A DNA stretch of 64,000 nt from Coenobita brevimanus (taxonomy: Eukaryota; Arthropoda; Malacostraca; Decapoda; Coenobitidae): NCBI GenBank assembly GCA_032717465.1, contig CM064658.1:10221350-10285349 (forward strand), written 5' to 3'. The notes under the pieces are model-generated. The model saw only the letters and a list, made by a program, of their open reading frames with translations. It was not told the DNA's origin and did not search any database. The position numbers and the translations under genes were made by a program. Positions 48,570 to 59,955 of the stretch are shown in pieces; positions within the stretch are counted from its first letter, which is position 1, and each line of letters starts with the position of its first letter.

Positions 48570-51310
48570 ATAAACACCAACGTGATCAGGAACATCTTTA
48601 ATAAATTGGTGACGTTCCGACAACGCTTTAATATCATTTTCAAACCTATGGGAAAGATAATAAAACCAAAGGAAACACCATGTATGTGATAAAAATATAC
48701 AAAAAAATATAATGAAACCAAAGTAAAACACCATGTCTACGACAAAAATACAAACAAAAAATGATTATGATAAGATGCGGAAATAAATCGTTCTAAGCTA
48801 ACGTTGGTGGAATTCTATTAAGCACAATGGAAAATTTAAAAACATGTAATAATACATAAGTCAAACCTTAAGAAGAGAAAAGGGGCGTGGAGCAGTGGTG
48901 TGTGGCCAGTGTGGGCTGCAGGTGGTGATTTTTGTTGTTGTTGGTTAGGGCTTTATGGCCAGCACCCACACCTGGGGCATTAGGCCAATCAAAACAATAT
49001 ATAGATGGACACAAAAACTAAAGCTACAAAAGTCGCACCGTGAGCAAATGGTGGTGGCAGCCGTCACGTCACTGCACCATTCGTGGGGGCAGCATTAAAT
49101 AAAAAGATTGTTGATCGGCCAGACCTACCTCCTCCCCCTTGACAATCAGGCTTGGTGGAATAGCCTCACCCAGGTCGACAGCTCGGAGTAGATCCTAAAG
49201 CGTGGAGTAAGTCGTAACTCCGAGCTGATACGACCTGGAGTGAGCATCGAGCGTCAGGAGGCGTTGGTAGGAAGCAACGTCCAGCCGATCTTTGTAGTCG
49301 ATAATGGGGGGGCGGGATGGGCAACCCCCCTCGTCAGCAGGGGGGGCCCGCCTTCTCCACCTCCTCCCCATCTGAGGAACTGATCGTCGACTCCTCAAGC
49401 ATGGGGACAGAGGCAGAGGAGGCTTCCCCCTCCTCGATCTCAGGCGGCTGAGGGTGGATATCCGCCGATTCCATTAGCATGGTCGAGGCCGGTCCGGGGT
49501 CGTCATCACGGGAAGCAGTCCGCCGGTTGAGGGGGGCGTCGCAGGTGGTAAGTGAGGAGTGATTCAGCCAGGCAGGAGGCGTTTTACCTCGTCACGAGAA
49601 GTGTAAACAACAGAAAAATATGATACGCTTATGGGGTGGCCTAAGGCTTCACAGCAATTTCGGATGGCAGAGATGGGTGGCTCAGATGTAGGTAGACCAG
49701 TTCTATATGACCGTCCCCGATGTTCTGCAATTCCTACTCTTAGTTGTCTTTTAGTCTGTCCAATATAAGACGCATTACAGCGATTACATTTATAATTATA
49801 GACAACAGAGGATTGCAGAGCGTCAGGGATTCGGTCTCTATGTTTGAATCATTGTCCGATGGTGTTGCTGGGATTCAATATTGTTCTAAGAGATATTTGA
49901 GGGTAAAATTCCCTAACTAAACTCGATATATTATTATGTATGGATAAGCTTTTTGGACCTAAAATGGCAGGATACAATACACAGGTGCTTTGTTTACTGT
50001 GAGTTTAGGAGCAGGTGGGTTACGAAAATTATTTAGCTGTCTTTCCATAAGGGTATGAGTGAAAGAAATTGGGAAACCATTAGAGAACAATGTTGTCGAT
50101 AGTATACTTAATCCTGAATGTAAAGTAAAATAGGATGAACAAATATTATAAGCTCTGGTAACCACGGTTGACACCAAATTACGTTTAAACTGAATTGGGA
50201 TATCTGAGTTGAACTTAATGGTTAATCCTGTGAAAGTGGGTTTATGGCATACTGAAGTGGTGAAGAATTAGTAGTTTTTTGAACTAGTATATCAAGAAAG
50301 GGAAGTTTTTCTTCAATATCAGAGGTGAAATGAATGTTAGGATGCCTCGAGTTCAAATATTTTAGAAAAAGGGGGATGTGGTCTGGAGAACTAAACAATA
50401 AAATGTATCGTCGATATACCTACGGTAAGGGAGAGGTTTGAAATGGGAGGGACATTGCTGTAGCCAGTTTGTCTCATGGAAACAAAAATGCATTTGCAAC
50501 ATCGCAGTTACATATTTCCTTAGCAAAAGCAGATGATCCTTTAACCGTATAGCAATTTTTAGTAATGGGGGTAATCATAGGTACAGGAAATTTTATAGCT
50601 AACAGTTAAAATGGCAGAAAGAATGGGTCGCACTGGACAGTTGTGTTTATGGACTTTGGGGACGCCATACATGACTCCTGGTGTGGCGCCAGATACCTAT
50701 AACTTGAAGTACGTGTTATTATTAAGTACTTTATCACATTTTAGTTTCCTTAGAAAATTGTTTACTTGATCTTCGCATTTCAGTATTAATGAAAATTCAT
50801 AATTATTTACCATTTTGAACACTGAACGATCATTAAGAATCTCAGACATTTTACACAGATATTCAGTCCTGTCCAAATTTACGACACCATTTCCTTTGGT
50901 TTATGATAATAGAATCATCATCTTTTAAACTTTTCAACACATTAATTTGCTCTCGTGTGACATTATTACAAGAATAATTTGAAGAATAAAAACTACGGTA
51001 GTAAAAGCAATGTGCTTGAAGCTATTCTTTAAAAAATCATGAGCTGTACCACTACCTTGATAAAAAGAATGAACAGACAATACCTTAAACAATCGTTCAA
51101 AGCTGAGGAAATGCGGGAGGAACCTGGGCTTTGGCCGTGAAGGGTATACTTTAATCCCTTACACAAAATGGATTTTTCTGCACTAGTCAGCTGTCTACTG
51201 AAATAATTAAAAATAACTTTGTCACGGGGTACATTATCGGGGTTGACGAATCCTAATGTCCATAATTTACGTTGCCGAGTGATTTTAACACAAGGTATGG
51301 AGTTCACATT
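48570..51310 (-). mobile_element. Penelope-like retroelement, inactive
   Basis: The minus strand reads, in order: VIFNYFSRQLTSAEKSILCK (near 51215), typical of the N-terminal block of Penelope RTs; further RT fragments; RYIDDTF (about 50410), the catalytic box; FLDILVQ (about 50290); NLVSTVVTRAYNICS (about 50140-50190); then KCNRCNASYIGQTKRQLR and HPISVSYF at about 49780-49620, the CX2C-containing GIY-YIG endonuclease. Stops and shifts between the blocks show it is dead. The 3' non-coding part holds a GC-rich section (49250-49590), then a 'cgacaacgctttaatatc' block near 48620 next to the microsatellite. Confidence 0.85.
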
Positions 51311-52000
51311 AGTTCTCTCATTATTTATTCTGCTTTACCCAGGGGTAAACTAATCAATTCTGCACTCTCATTACAGTACCTCAATTCACACACAATATAA
51401 ACTCATTCCACCGCCATGCTTTTCATTCTTATTAATGCAGGTATTGTTATCTCTTAATGATGTTGTGTATGCTACGTAAAATAAACTTATGGATTCATAT
51501 ATAACGTTGGCAATAATTGCGAAACGTAACCTCCCTGTTATTTACTGTACTATGGCGCAGACTCTAAGGTGTTCCTCACTGCACACACATTAAAAAATAA
51601 TTGCTCATCATCCTTGTTTCTTGAGATAAGGAACCAGCTTTGATGGGCTTTGTATAATGTTATTCATGATTGTGTAAACAACCTTTCATGGGCTTCTAGC
51701 AAGAGCTACCAGTGGTGGGAGACTGAGTCAGGTTTTCATGGACTCGTTGTGGCAGGAGGTGATAAGAAGGGTACGTATGATGTCACAAGTGTGGAATGTG
51801 GGAGAGAAGGGCGATAAAGTGCGAGTGGTGTGAGTGACTAATATTATGATAAGGTATTATGAAATCACAGATGCTACGGTGTATTTCTGTCCATTGTGAG
51901 AAACACATATGATAATGAAAGCATTTGCTCGTTGAAGTTTTTCAGCCTACTATTCCACTGAGACTGAACAAACATGCACACAGCTTAAAAAATACTCATG
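51311..52000. other. No recognisable feature
   Basis: Nothing supported. Confidence 0.3.
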
Positions 52001-52003
52001 GTC

Positions 52004-52075
<72 letters not shown>

Positions 52076-52076
52076 G
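52004..52076. repeat. (TA)n microsatellite
   Basis: TA run with two AA interruptions. Confidence 0.97.
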
Positions 52077-52145
52077 CACTAGGCGATGCGTGCTGAAGGT
52101 TTGCGTATGACAGGTACAGTACTTCCTGCATGCTTAGAGTACGTA

Positions 52146-52400
52146 CAGTCAGTCAAAAAAGTATCGGACTCCCTTGGTTCGATGAATGTGGAAATGAGCG
52201 AGTTCTGCAGACACACGTGATTCTGTGAACATGATGCCTCAAAATATATGGCACCCAATCTGTGAAGTTTGGTGCGATTTCGAGCCCAGTACTAGACAAT
52301 AACTTCAGTTGAGAGACAAAAATGGGTATCCCAAGGCAATAACGAGGCGATGATTTCAAAAATGATGCTCATTTTGCTCTAGCATGTACAGTTTTTCTGT
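52146..52400 (+). mobile_element. Tc1/mariner-like terminal fragment
   Basis: Starts TACAGTCAGTCAAAAAAGTA, the style of Tc1-like termini after a TA target. It resembles the ends of the element at 59956-60984. No partner end was found, so it is called only as a fragment. Confidence 0.4.
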
Positions 52401-52475
52401 ACTCACTGCCTTCACATGCATCCCTATTGTACAGTGGCCCTTCTTTGCATCGCTTTATTCGTGCTCCGTATAGGT

Positions 52476-52578
<103 letters not shown>

Positions 52579-53013
52579 GTGTATGATATCCACTATCTAA
52601 AGTATGTGTATGTAAATTCATTATACTTAATATAACTCTTACTTCAAATGTATATGTTCACAATGCCTCGCGGATGTGTTAATGATCCTAATGCTTTCTG
52701 TTATACGGTATATATGGAAGTTTCACTCAAAAGAAAAATAAACAGAAGATCATGTCCCTTGTAAAGACAGCTTATTTACATTATTCTGGCGTTAAATTGG
52801 TGACGAAGACAAACGATGGGCGTCCCACATCTGCTGTGTGACTTGTTCCAACTCTTTGCGAATGACTAGCAGGGAGGAAGACACTAACAGGAAAGCCTTT
52901 CGCTTTCCCATGGCATGGAGAGCAGCTAGTGACCACACAACAGACTGCCACTTTCGCATGACAGAAGTTGTGGGATTTTCTTCCAAAAACAAAACAGCAT
53001 TGTTTATCCAAAT

Positions 53014-54312
53014 TTGCTGTCGGCGATAAGGCTGGTTGATCACACAGAGGACCGTCCCATTCCAAGGCCACCAACAAGTAGATGTGTATTCCAGACTTCA
53101 GGTGAGGATGTAGATGGAGAGGTATCTGGAGCAGCTGCTCCTGATTCTGATTTCGAATGTCAGCCGTCTGATGAAGTACCCCATCTAGTCACCCAAGGCG
53201 ACCTTAACGATCTTGTACGTGCCTTAAATTTGTCAAAACAACAGTCAGAACTACTCGCTTCGAGATTGCGAGAATAAAATTTGTTGCATCCAGACACAAA
53301 GGTGATGAGTTTCAGGAAGCGGTAACAGAATCTGGAACTTTTTTCAGGTCAGGCGTATGCTACTGTAGCAATATCGCAGGTCTGTTCGAAGCCTTGGGAT
53401 GGATTCATGATCCTGACGAATGGCGACTTTTTATTGACTCCAGGAAATCAGGTCTGAAGGCTGTTCTTCACAATGGGAACATATTACTCTGTATACCACT
53501 TAAATTAGCTCTTGAAATGAAGGAAACATAGGAATCGATGCAAAAACTCCTCATTTTGACCGAGTATGACGAATTCCAATGGATAATCTGCAACGATTTG
53601 AAAGTGTCAGCCATGTTGCTTGGTCTGCATGAAGGTTTCACGAAATACTGTTGCTTCCTGTGTTTATGGGACAGCCATGATGTGCAGCAGCACCACATCC
53701 AGCGTAAGTGGCCTTCCGAAGTTCCTACGAGGCTGGTGTACTTGTCCAAGCGCAAGATACCACACCTCCGCCTCTTCTCATCAAGTTAGGCTTGATGAAA
53801 AACTTCGTCAGAGCCTTGAATAAGACAGGTGCTGGCTTTGCACACCCGAGGAAAGTGTTCCTTAAGATTAACAAAGTCAAATTGAAGAAAGGCTATTTTC
53901 TTTGGCCCACAGATTCGTAACCTGAAAGACAGTCAGTTTGGTGCAACCCTCGAGGCAGACGAACTTCGGGCTTGGAGGTTTCTTAATAAAATTTGTGCTG
54001 GTTTTCTGGGCAGCCATCGCAGTGAACATTACGTGGAAATCGTTAAAGAGCTCATGGTTGTGTACCATGAACTTGGATGCCGTCATGTTCCTTAAAATCC
54101 GTTCTTCTCATATCTCGTTTTTTTTTTTTTTTTCAACAGACTTGGGTGATGTTAGTGACGAACAGGGTGAACGTTTCCACCAGGCTATTGCGGTAATGGA
54201 ACAAAGACACCAAGGTAGAATTGGTGCTGATATCATAGCGGACTATTGTTGGATGCTGACACAGGAAACCGATGTAGAGCACAAAAGGAAATCATCAAAA
54301 ACCGTTCTATGA
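53014..54312 (+). pseudogene. Multicopy transposase-like pseudogene, family unassigned
   Basis: A single ancestral protein is readable across at least four frame changes. Blocks in order: an acidic N-terminal part with GDLNDLVRALNLSKQQSELL (about 53195-53255); an FIDS...LKAVLHNGN-like block (about 53433-53482); a QWIICNDLKVSAMLLGLHEG block (about 53578-53637); CCFLCLWDS (about 53650-53675); PLLIKLGLMKNFVRALNKTG (about 53767-53826); then VSDEQGERFHQ and IIADYCWMLTQET (about 54150-54270). I recognise this block order as that of a multicopy, probably transposon-derived family of arthropod genomes, but cannot name the superfamily. A T-run at 54120-54134 lengthens one block. It is inactive. Confidence 0.6.
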
Positions 54313-55500
54313 GTATGTATTCACAGCAATAATAACATACAGCGGTGAAATAACACACATTGTTTCTGCATATTACTTTTACACCCAAATTAATATTTCT
54401 CGATTAAAAATAAAAAATCCCGGCATAACCAGACGATAGGAGCAAATTGATTTCTGAATAGTGGAAGAAAAATTTCTATGCCAAATTTCAGAAAATCTGT
54501 GCGTGATAGAGAAAAGTATTTGTAATCAGCACCGTCAGGTTACCCCATATCACCCATTCTCATTTCTGAACTAAGTAAAATGTTGAAATTTGTCGAGTAC
54601 CAAGAACAATATTTGCACTTAAAGTGACAGGTTGCTCCAGACAGCCCAATGCCTCGGCCATGTTTCAGAATGATACTTGCGGTAAAGGGGACGATACTAT
54701 TTGGCTGACTGCACCCACCGCCAGCATGTACGCACTTTTCTGCATATGAAGCCGTCCATGTTTTCACAGTATTCGAGATATTATTTATTATTTCCTTATT
54801 TACGGCTAAATCGAAGCACAACACTTTTAAGCAAGTATTTGAAATTATGTCAAGGCTGACTGATTGATTGAAAGACTGATTGATTGAAATATTTATTGTT
54901 GTAAAGGTTTACGGACTAGTTTTACAACAAAAGGTGGTGGGTCTTGCCAAACACCTTCTTCAGCAAATACAGTGATAGTCATTGGTTATAAATTTGTAGG
55001 TGTAGCCGCACACCTTTTAGCAATTCAGTATTACGTATACTATGTGCTATACAATGTAACGGAATTTGTAAGATATATACACACAGGAGTGAGTAGTAGC
55101 ACCAGAGCAGTATTGTAGCATAGCATGGCAGCACTTGCCACTGCATAAGATGATGGTAACGCACAGCTTTATCAGTGGGTTCGTATGGAGTTGGCTATTT
55201 TCACATGATTATTTAAATGGACGCCAACAATGCCAGTCAGCTGATACGCAAATAACTGGTTAATAGTGCAACATCCTACGTACTGTATATCATTTTCCAC
55301 CTCCGTATAGGTTTGGCAGCTTCACATTATACTTGTCACGTTACTCAGCATATTACTCACCAGTTTAATCATAAAACTTGAGAAATTACTACAGACGCTT
55401 TTCTACCCTTTAACATGTTGGTTAGATCCTAGCAGCATTAGCCATTTTTCCATCATATAACCTTTTCATGGGCCAGCAGGCCTCCTGTTATCTGTATTTC
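54313..55500. other. No recognisable feature
   Basis: A duplicated 'gactgattgattgaaa' phrase lies at 54859-54888. A 94-codon minus-strand frame (54540-54824) includes a Cys/Gly-rich stretch but matches no family I recognise. Confidence 0.3.
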
Positions 55501-55504
55501 CTGT

Positions 55505-55774
55505 TTACTCCTGTGTAAAACGGAAGGTGTTGTCAACCAGCTGGCGGGAGGGCCGAATTGTTGTTGATGTCGTTGTCGCTGTAGCCCGTCCAGGCTGCAC
55601 CGCTACTGCAGCGGGCGGCGAGTGTTTTGATTGGATGATCGTATCAATTCTTTTTAGCGCTTTCTTCACCGTTTTAACTAGTGTTCCAAGATCGTTTTTC
55701 AGTAGTTCCTTTACAGTTTCTTCAGCACACACACCACAAAGCCAGCCAGGAGACAGGACGTGTGTGCTGGGCAA
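55505..55774 (-). pseudogene. Possible LINE ORF1 remnant with PHD-like C-terminus
   Basis: The minus strand reads SPGWLCGVCAEETVKELLKN followed by a Lys/Leu-rich helical stretch and a basic Thr/Arg-rich end. The W-x-C-x2-C end of a PHD finger followed by a coiled coil is common in ORF1 proteins of several LINE clades. The first half of a finger was not found upstream. Weak call; it might also be a host exon. Confidence 0.3.
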
Positions 55775-55859
55775 TCACCAGGTTCTGTCGTCCCCCATTA
55801 CTGTTTTTTAAGTAGCCCATACCCCACTGACCGGGCTAATGTATGGCCCGGCCTACACT

Positions 55860-56300
55860 ATAGGTGCAGGGAATCTTACCAACGAACGAACGAACGTTTC
55901 TTCAGGTTTTATTGTCACCGTTAATCCCTGTAAGCTATGCATTTTAATAACTGAACTGAATTATCTCCCTCCTTTCCACACATTTCACAAATCAAATTAT
56001 TTTTGTGCTTGTTTTTATAATTATGTTTAACGTCATTGATTCTATACTTAATCTTAAATACTTCTTTTGATTCCTCACATTTCAGAGTTTGTACGTATTT
56101 AATATTATCAATTATCCACTCTCTTGTTTTGCTGGTTAGTGCCATTTTAATTTCTATTTCTTTAGTATTTTTTTCTTTTATTTTCACTTGTATCCTTCTT
56201 TTTCCTTCCTTTATATCACCCTTCATTATATCTGTTCCTGTTTCATACGTACTCGTTGGGTTCTTTAACTTGCTTTTCAACATTACACTCTTTCTCACTG
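55860..56300 (-). pseudogene. Possible LINE C-terminal remnant, minus strand
   Basis: A Lys-rich open frame (56298-55921) ends with NLICEMCGKEGDN, a CX2C motif of the kind at the C-terminus of several LINE RTs, followed by non-coding DNA and a short (TTCG)n run at 55883-55896 that could be a retroposon tail. No RT block is present, so the assignment is weak. Confidence 0.35.
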
Positions 56301-56413
56301 TTCATTAGTTTCACTTCCAGTCTTTTTTTCTTCTTTGTGATTTAGTTCCATGTAATATTCAATCTTTCTTTGGTTTGCTTTGTGTGTTATTTTTTAACTG
56401 TCTGAGTTTCATG

Positions 56414-58150
56414 AAGCGAGTAAGACAGGGTGGCAGTGATGTTAGCAGGGGAGTGAAAGATAAAAATGGTAGATTACTAGTGGAGAAGGGAGAAAAAGTG
56501 AGAAGATGGAGAGAACACCTTAAGGAATTGTTGAACACAGAGGATGGAAGTAATGTGAATATAAGTGGCTGGGGAATGGCTGGGAGAAGGAGGAAGGTGA
56601 GAAGACTGGAAGAAATCAGTAGGATAGAAGTTGTGGAAGCAATGAAGAAAGTTAAATTGGGGAAAGCCCCAGGAATTGATGGAGTGTGTGGTGAAATGCT
56701 GAAGCATGGGGGAGAGATAGTAGTAGAATGGGTGTGGAAGATGTGCAGATTGGTCTGGGAGGAAGGTAGAGTCCCGGAGGATTGGAAGTCAGGTATAATT
56801 ATTCCCTTGTACAAAGGAAAAGGGGAAAAAGAAGTGTGTGGTAATCATAGGGGCATTTGTTTTCTTAGTGAAATAGGAAAAGTGTATGGTAGGATACTTA
56901 TTGGCAGAGTTAGGGAAAGAACAGAGGAATTAGTTGGAGAAGAACAGGGAGGCTTTAGGAAGGGAAGAGGTTGTGTAGATCAGATATTCATTCTTAGATC
57001 TTTAGCAGAAAAGTTTCTAGAGAAGGGAAAGAAGTTGTATGTGGCTTTCATGGATTTGGAGAAAGCATATGACAGGGTGGATAGACAAGGATTGTGGAAA
57101 GAATTAAGAATATATGGAGTAGATGGGAAGTTGTTGAATGCTGTGAAGAATATGTATGATGGTGCTACGTCTGCAGTGCGTGTGGATGGTGAACTGATTG
57201 AATTTTTCTCTTTGAAGGTTGGGTTGAAACAGGGACGTGTCATGTCTCCATCGTTGTTCAATCTGTGTATGGATGGGGTAATAAAAGAGGTACAAGGTAA
57301 GGCAGTGGATGTTGGAGTGGCCCTGGTGAGAGAGGATAGTGTTTGGAAACTCTCTGTACTGTTGTTTGCAGATGATACTGTGTTGTTGAGTGAAGTAAGG
57401 GGAGCTGCAAGGCTTAGTGGATGAGTTTGGGAGAGTGTGTAAGAAACGGAATCTAAAGGTGAATGTAGGGAAGAGTAAAGTGATGGTCTTTGAGAAAGGT
57501 GAAGTCAGTGAATGTACGGTGAGGTTGGATGGTGAGGAAATGGAAAATGTGAGTACGTTTAAGCACATGGGTAGTGTGATGGGTAAGGATGGAAGTTTAG
57601 AGGGTGAAGTGCTTGAAAGGGTACAACAAGGAAGAATGGTTGCTGGTTCTTTGAAAGCAGTGATAAGAAACTGGGAAGTGAGCATGGAAGTGAAAAAGTT
57701 ACTACATAATAGTATTGTGATACCAACTCTAAGGTATGGAAGTGAAGCTTGGACGTTGTTGGAAGGACACAAGTCAAGAGTAAGAACAGTGGAAATGAGT
57801 TATTTAAGAGAAGCCTGTGGAGTCACATGGAGTGACAGGCTGACAAATGAGGATGTGAAGGAACGTTGTGGTGTGGATGGGGATGTGATATGAAGCGTTT
57901 GGAGGAACACACTGAGGTGGTTTGGCCATGTGGAGAGGATGGAGGGTGAGAGACTGACGAGGAGAGTGTATGTGAGTGAGATGGAGGGGGGGGGAGAGGG
58001 AAGGGGAGGCCGAGGATGAGATGGAGGGATGGGGTGGAGAGGTATATGAGAGAGGGGGGTGTGAGTTGGAAGCAGGGCAGTGAACTGGCGGGGGACAGGG
58101 CGACTTGGAGGCTATATGTTTGTGGCCACCCCGTACGGGATTGAGGCGTC
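56414..58150 (+). pseudogene. LINE reverse transcriptase, 5'-truncated and frameshifted
   Basis: The frame is open from the insertion edge to 57424. RT blocks: KLGKAPGIDGVCGEMLKHGG (about 56655-56714), PEDWKSGIIIPLYKGKG (about 56777-56827), NHRGICFLSEIGKVYGRIL (about 56842-56898), EQGGFRKGRGCVDQIF (about 56944-56990), VAFMDLEKAYDRVDR (about 57041-57085), a VGLKQGRVMSPSLFNLCMDG block (about 57220-57279) and LLFADDTVLL (about 57361-57390). A frameshift near 57400 moves the C-terminal part to 57417-57893, with NVGKSKVMVF, EVKKLLHNSIVIP and YLREACGVTW. A stop near 57893 is followed by the RWFGHVERMEGERL end region. RTE-like or a related clade is possible; a tree would be needed. Confidence 0.85.
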
Positions 58151-58173
58151 TGGCAATAGAGAGAGAGCTAGAT
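56414..58173 (+). mobile_element. LINE (copy 2), same family as 2.4 kb, with target-site duplication
   Basis: 1760 bp bounded by the 9-bp direct repeat AGTTTCATG (56405-56413 and 58174-58182). It holds RT to 3' end, 5'-truncated before or within the RT N-terminus. The 3' end reads GTGGCCACCCC, GGCGTCTGGCAAT and a short GA-rich tail. Confidence 0.88.
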
Positions 58174-58182
58174 AGTTTCATG

Positions 58183-58570
58183 CAGTAATGCACATTTGGG
58201 TGATGGCGGCACTTTGAATAATTTTCTCAGAAAGGCTGTCTGAATATGTTCCATTTCTTATTTCTGTTTTTCAGTCAGGGGTTCCAAACTTCCACTCAAT
58301 ACAATACAGAAGGCACTACAAGTGTGTCATAAAAACGCCATGATAACGTCGGGGAGAGCCTGGAGCATCACGCAGTCTTTTCAAACCGTTACTTGGAGGT
58401 CAACTACTAGACGTAATCCGGAGTGAAAGGTGTTGCTTTATAGTACGATAATAGCCGTGAAATGTAGCGATTCGGTGAAGACACACTTTATGCTATTATT
58501 AAAAAATTATTAGTGCTGATGTTCTGAATTTTCCCGTAGCCTAAAACTCGAAAGTGGTCAGTTGCGAACT
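58183..58570. other. No recognisable feature
   Basis: Nothing supported between the LINE TSD and the minisatellite. Confidence 0.3.
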
Positions 58571-59080
58571 GGATATGCAGCCTTATGCACCACCATCTGG
58601 ATATGCAGCCTTATGCACCACCATCTGGATATGCAGCCTTATGCACCACCATCTGGATATGCAGCCTTATGCACCACCATCTGGATATGCAGCCTTATGC
58701 ACCACCATCTGGGTATACAGCCCATGCACCACCATCTGTGTATACAGCCCCATGCACCACCATCTGGGTATACAGCCCCATGCACCACCATCTGTGTATA
58801 CAGCCCATACACCACCATCTGGGTATACAGCCCCATGCACCACCATCTGTGTATACAGCCCATGCACCACCATCTGGGTATACAGCCCCATGCACCACCA
58901 TCTGTGTATACAGCCCCATGCACCACCATCTGGGTATACAGCCCCATGCACCACCATCTGTGTATACAGCCCCATGCACCACCATCTGGGTATACAGCCC
59001 CATGCACCACCATCTGTGTATACAGCCCCATGCACCACCATCTGGGTATACAGCCCCATGCACCACCATCTGGATATGCA
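58571..59080 (+). repeat. 28-bp minisatellite, first block
   Basis: About 18 units. The first five or so are of the type GGATATGCAGCCTTATG + CACCACCATCT. From 58709 the unit becomes G(G/T)GTATACAGCCC(C)ATG + CACCACCATCT, with GGG and GTG starts alternating strictly, a two-unit (55-56 bp) higher-order repeat. Because 28 is not a multiple of 3, all frames stay open and give spurious proteins. Confidence 0.95.
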
Positions 59081-59403
59081 CCCTTTGCGGTGGCTCAATC
59101 GGTAGAGAGGTGGCCTATAGTCCTACCGGACCCGGGTTCAAATCCCGGTTGGGGCAGGGAAAGGGAACAGTTTAAGAATTTCAATTTCTTAAAATCAGAC
59201 TTTACTGATCTACCAGAAGACCCGCCGCCATGTCGTAAAAATACCCCCGCTAATACCAATACACCAGTCCTGTATGAGACAGCCCTAACATGTATTAAAT
59301 ATGGACGGTGGGTGTTAGCGCCGAAGTGGTGACATGTAGAGGTGTATGGTATGTAGGAGGACTACTGGGCCTTGAGAACAGGCTGTGAAGCCTATTCCCA
59401 GGG
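59081..59403 (+). repeat. tRNA-derived SINE, family R-A, copy 2
   Basis: The tRNA-like head has an A box (TGGCTCAATCGG, 59091-59102) and B box (GGTTCAAATCC, 59135-59145). The ~250-bp body matches 1955-2245. It is inserted in the minisatellite. Confidence 0.8.
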
Positions 59404-59541
59404 TCATTTTTTTTTTCATTCATTTTCAGACGCCATGTATCCCAAACGGGGTGGTCAAGGGCTTAGAGTTAATTGTTTTACAGGGAGGGGCACTAATCCT
59501 CCACCAACCCCACTTGACACGTCACATAAAAAAAAATCTTT
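59404..59541 (-). repeat. Short retroposon R-B, copy in the minisatellite
   Basis: Shares with 38219-38335 the blocks CAGACGCCATGTATCCCAAA, GGCTTAGAGTTAATTGTTTT and ACAGGGAGGGGCACTAATCC, without the inverted 5' segment. A (TTCA)-type tail lies at its left end. Confidence 0.75.
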
Positions 59542-59543
59542 AT

Positions 59544-59952
59544 GGGCAGCCTTATGCACCACCATCTGGATATGCAGCCTTATGCACCACCATCTGGATA
59601 TGCAGCCTTATGCACCACCATCTGGATATGCAGCCTTATGCACCACCATCTGGATATGCAGCCTTATGCACCACCATCTGGATATGTAGCCTTATGCACC
59701 ACCATCTGGATATGCAGCCTTATGCACCACCATCTGGATATGGAGCCTTATGCACCACCATCTGACCATCTGGATATACAGCCTTATGCACCACCATCTG
59801 GATATACAGCCTTATGCACCACCATCTAGATATGCAGCCTTATGACCACCATCTCGATATGCAGCCTTATGTTGCACCATCTGGATATGCAGCCTCATGC
59901 ACCACCATCTGTGTACACAGCCATGATCCACCATGTGGATACGCAGCCTTAT
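59544..59952 (+). repeat. 28-bp minisatellite, second block
   Basis: About 14 units of the GGATATGCAGCCTTATG type, increasingly degenerate to the right, ending at the transposon starting at 59956. Confidence 0.95.
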
Positions 59953-59955
59953 GTA

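Noticed and set aside
48570..51310. Hammerhead ribozyme expected in Penelope-like elements
   Set aside because: I looked for the CTGATGA and GAAA core on both strands near the ends and did not find a convincing one.
54110..54145. Intron 3' splice site (poly-T followed by CAACAG)
   Set aside because: The protein blocks on both sides are contiguous in family order, so the T-run is best read as an expansion within a coding block of a pseudogene.
59086..59160. Functional tRNA gene at the R-A head
   Set aside because: It has A and B boxes, but it is continuous with a SINE body repeated at 1.9 kb, and a full cloverleaf is not obvious.
58554..59332. Overlapping open frames of 180-256 codons on both strands
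   Set aside because: The 28-bp minisatellite lacks stops in all three frames; the proteins are 28-residue cycles of the repeat, not genes.
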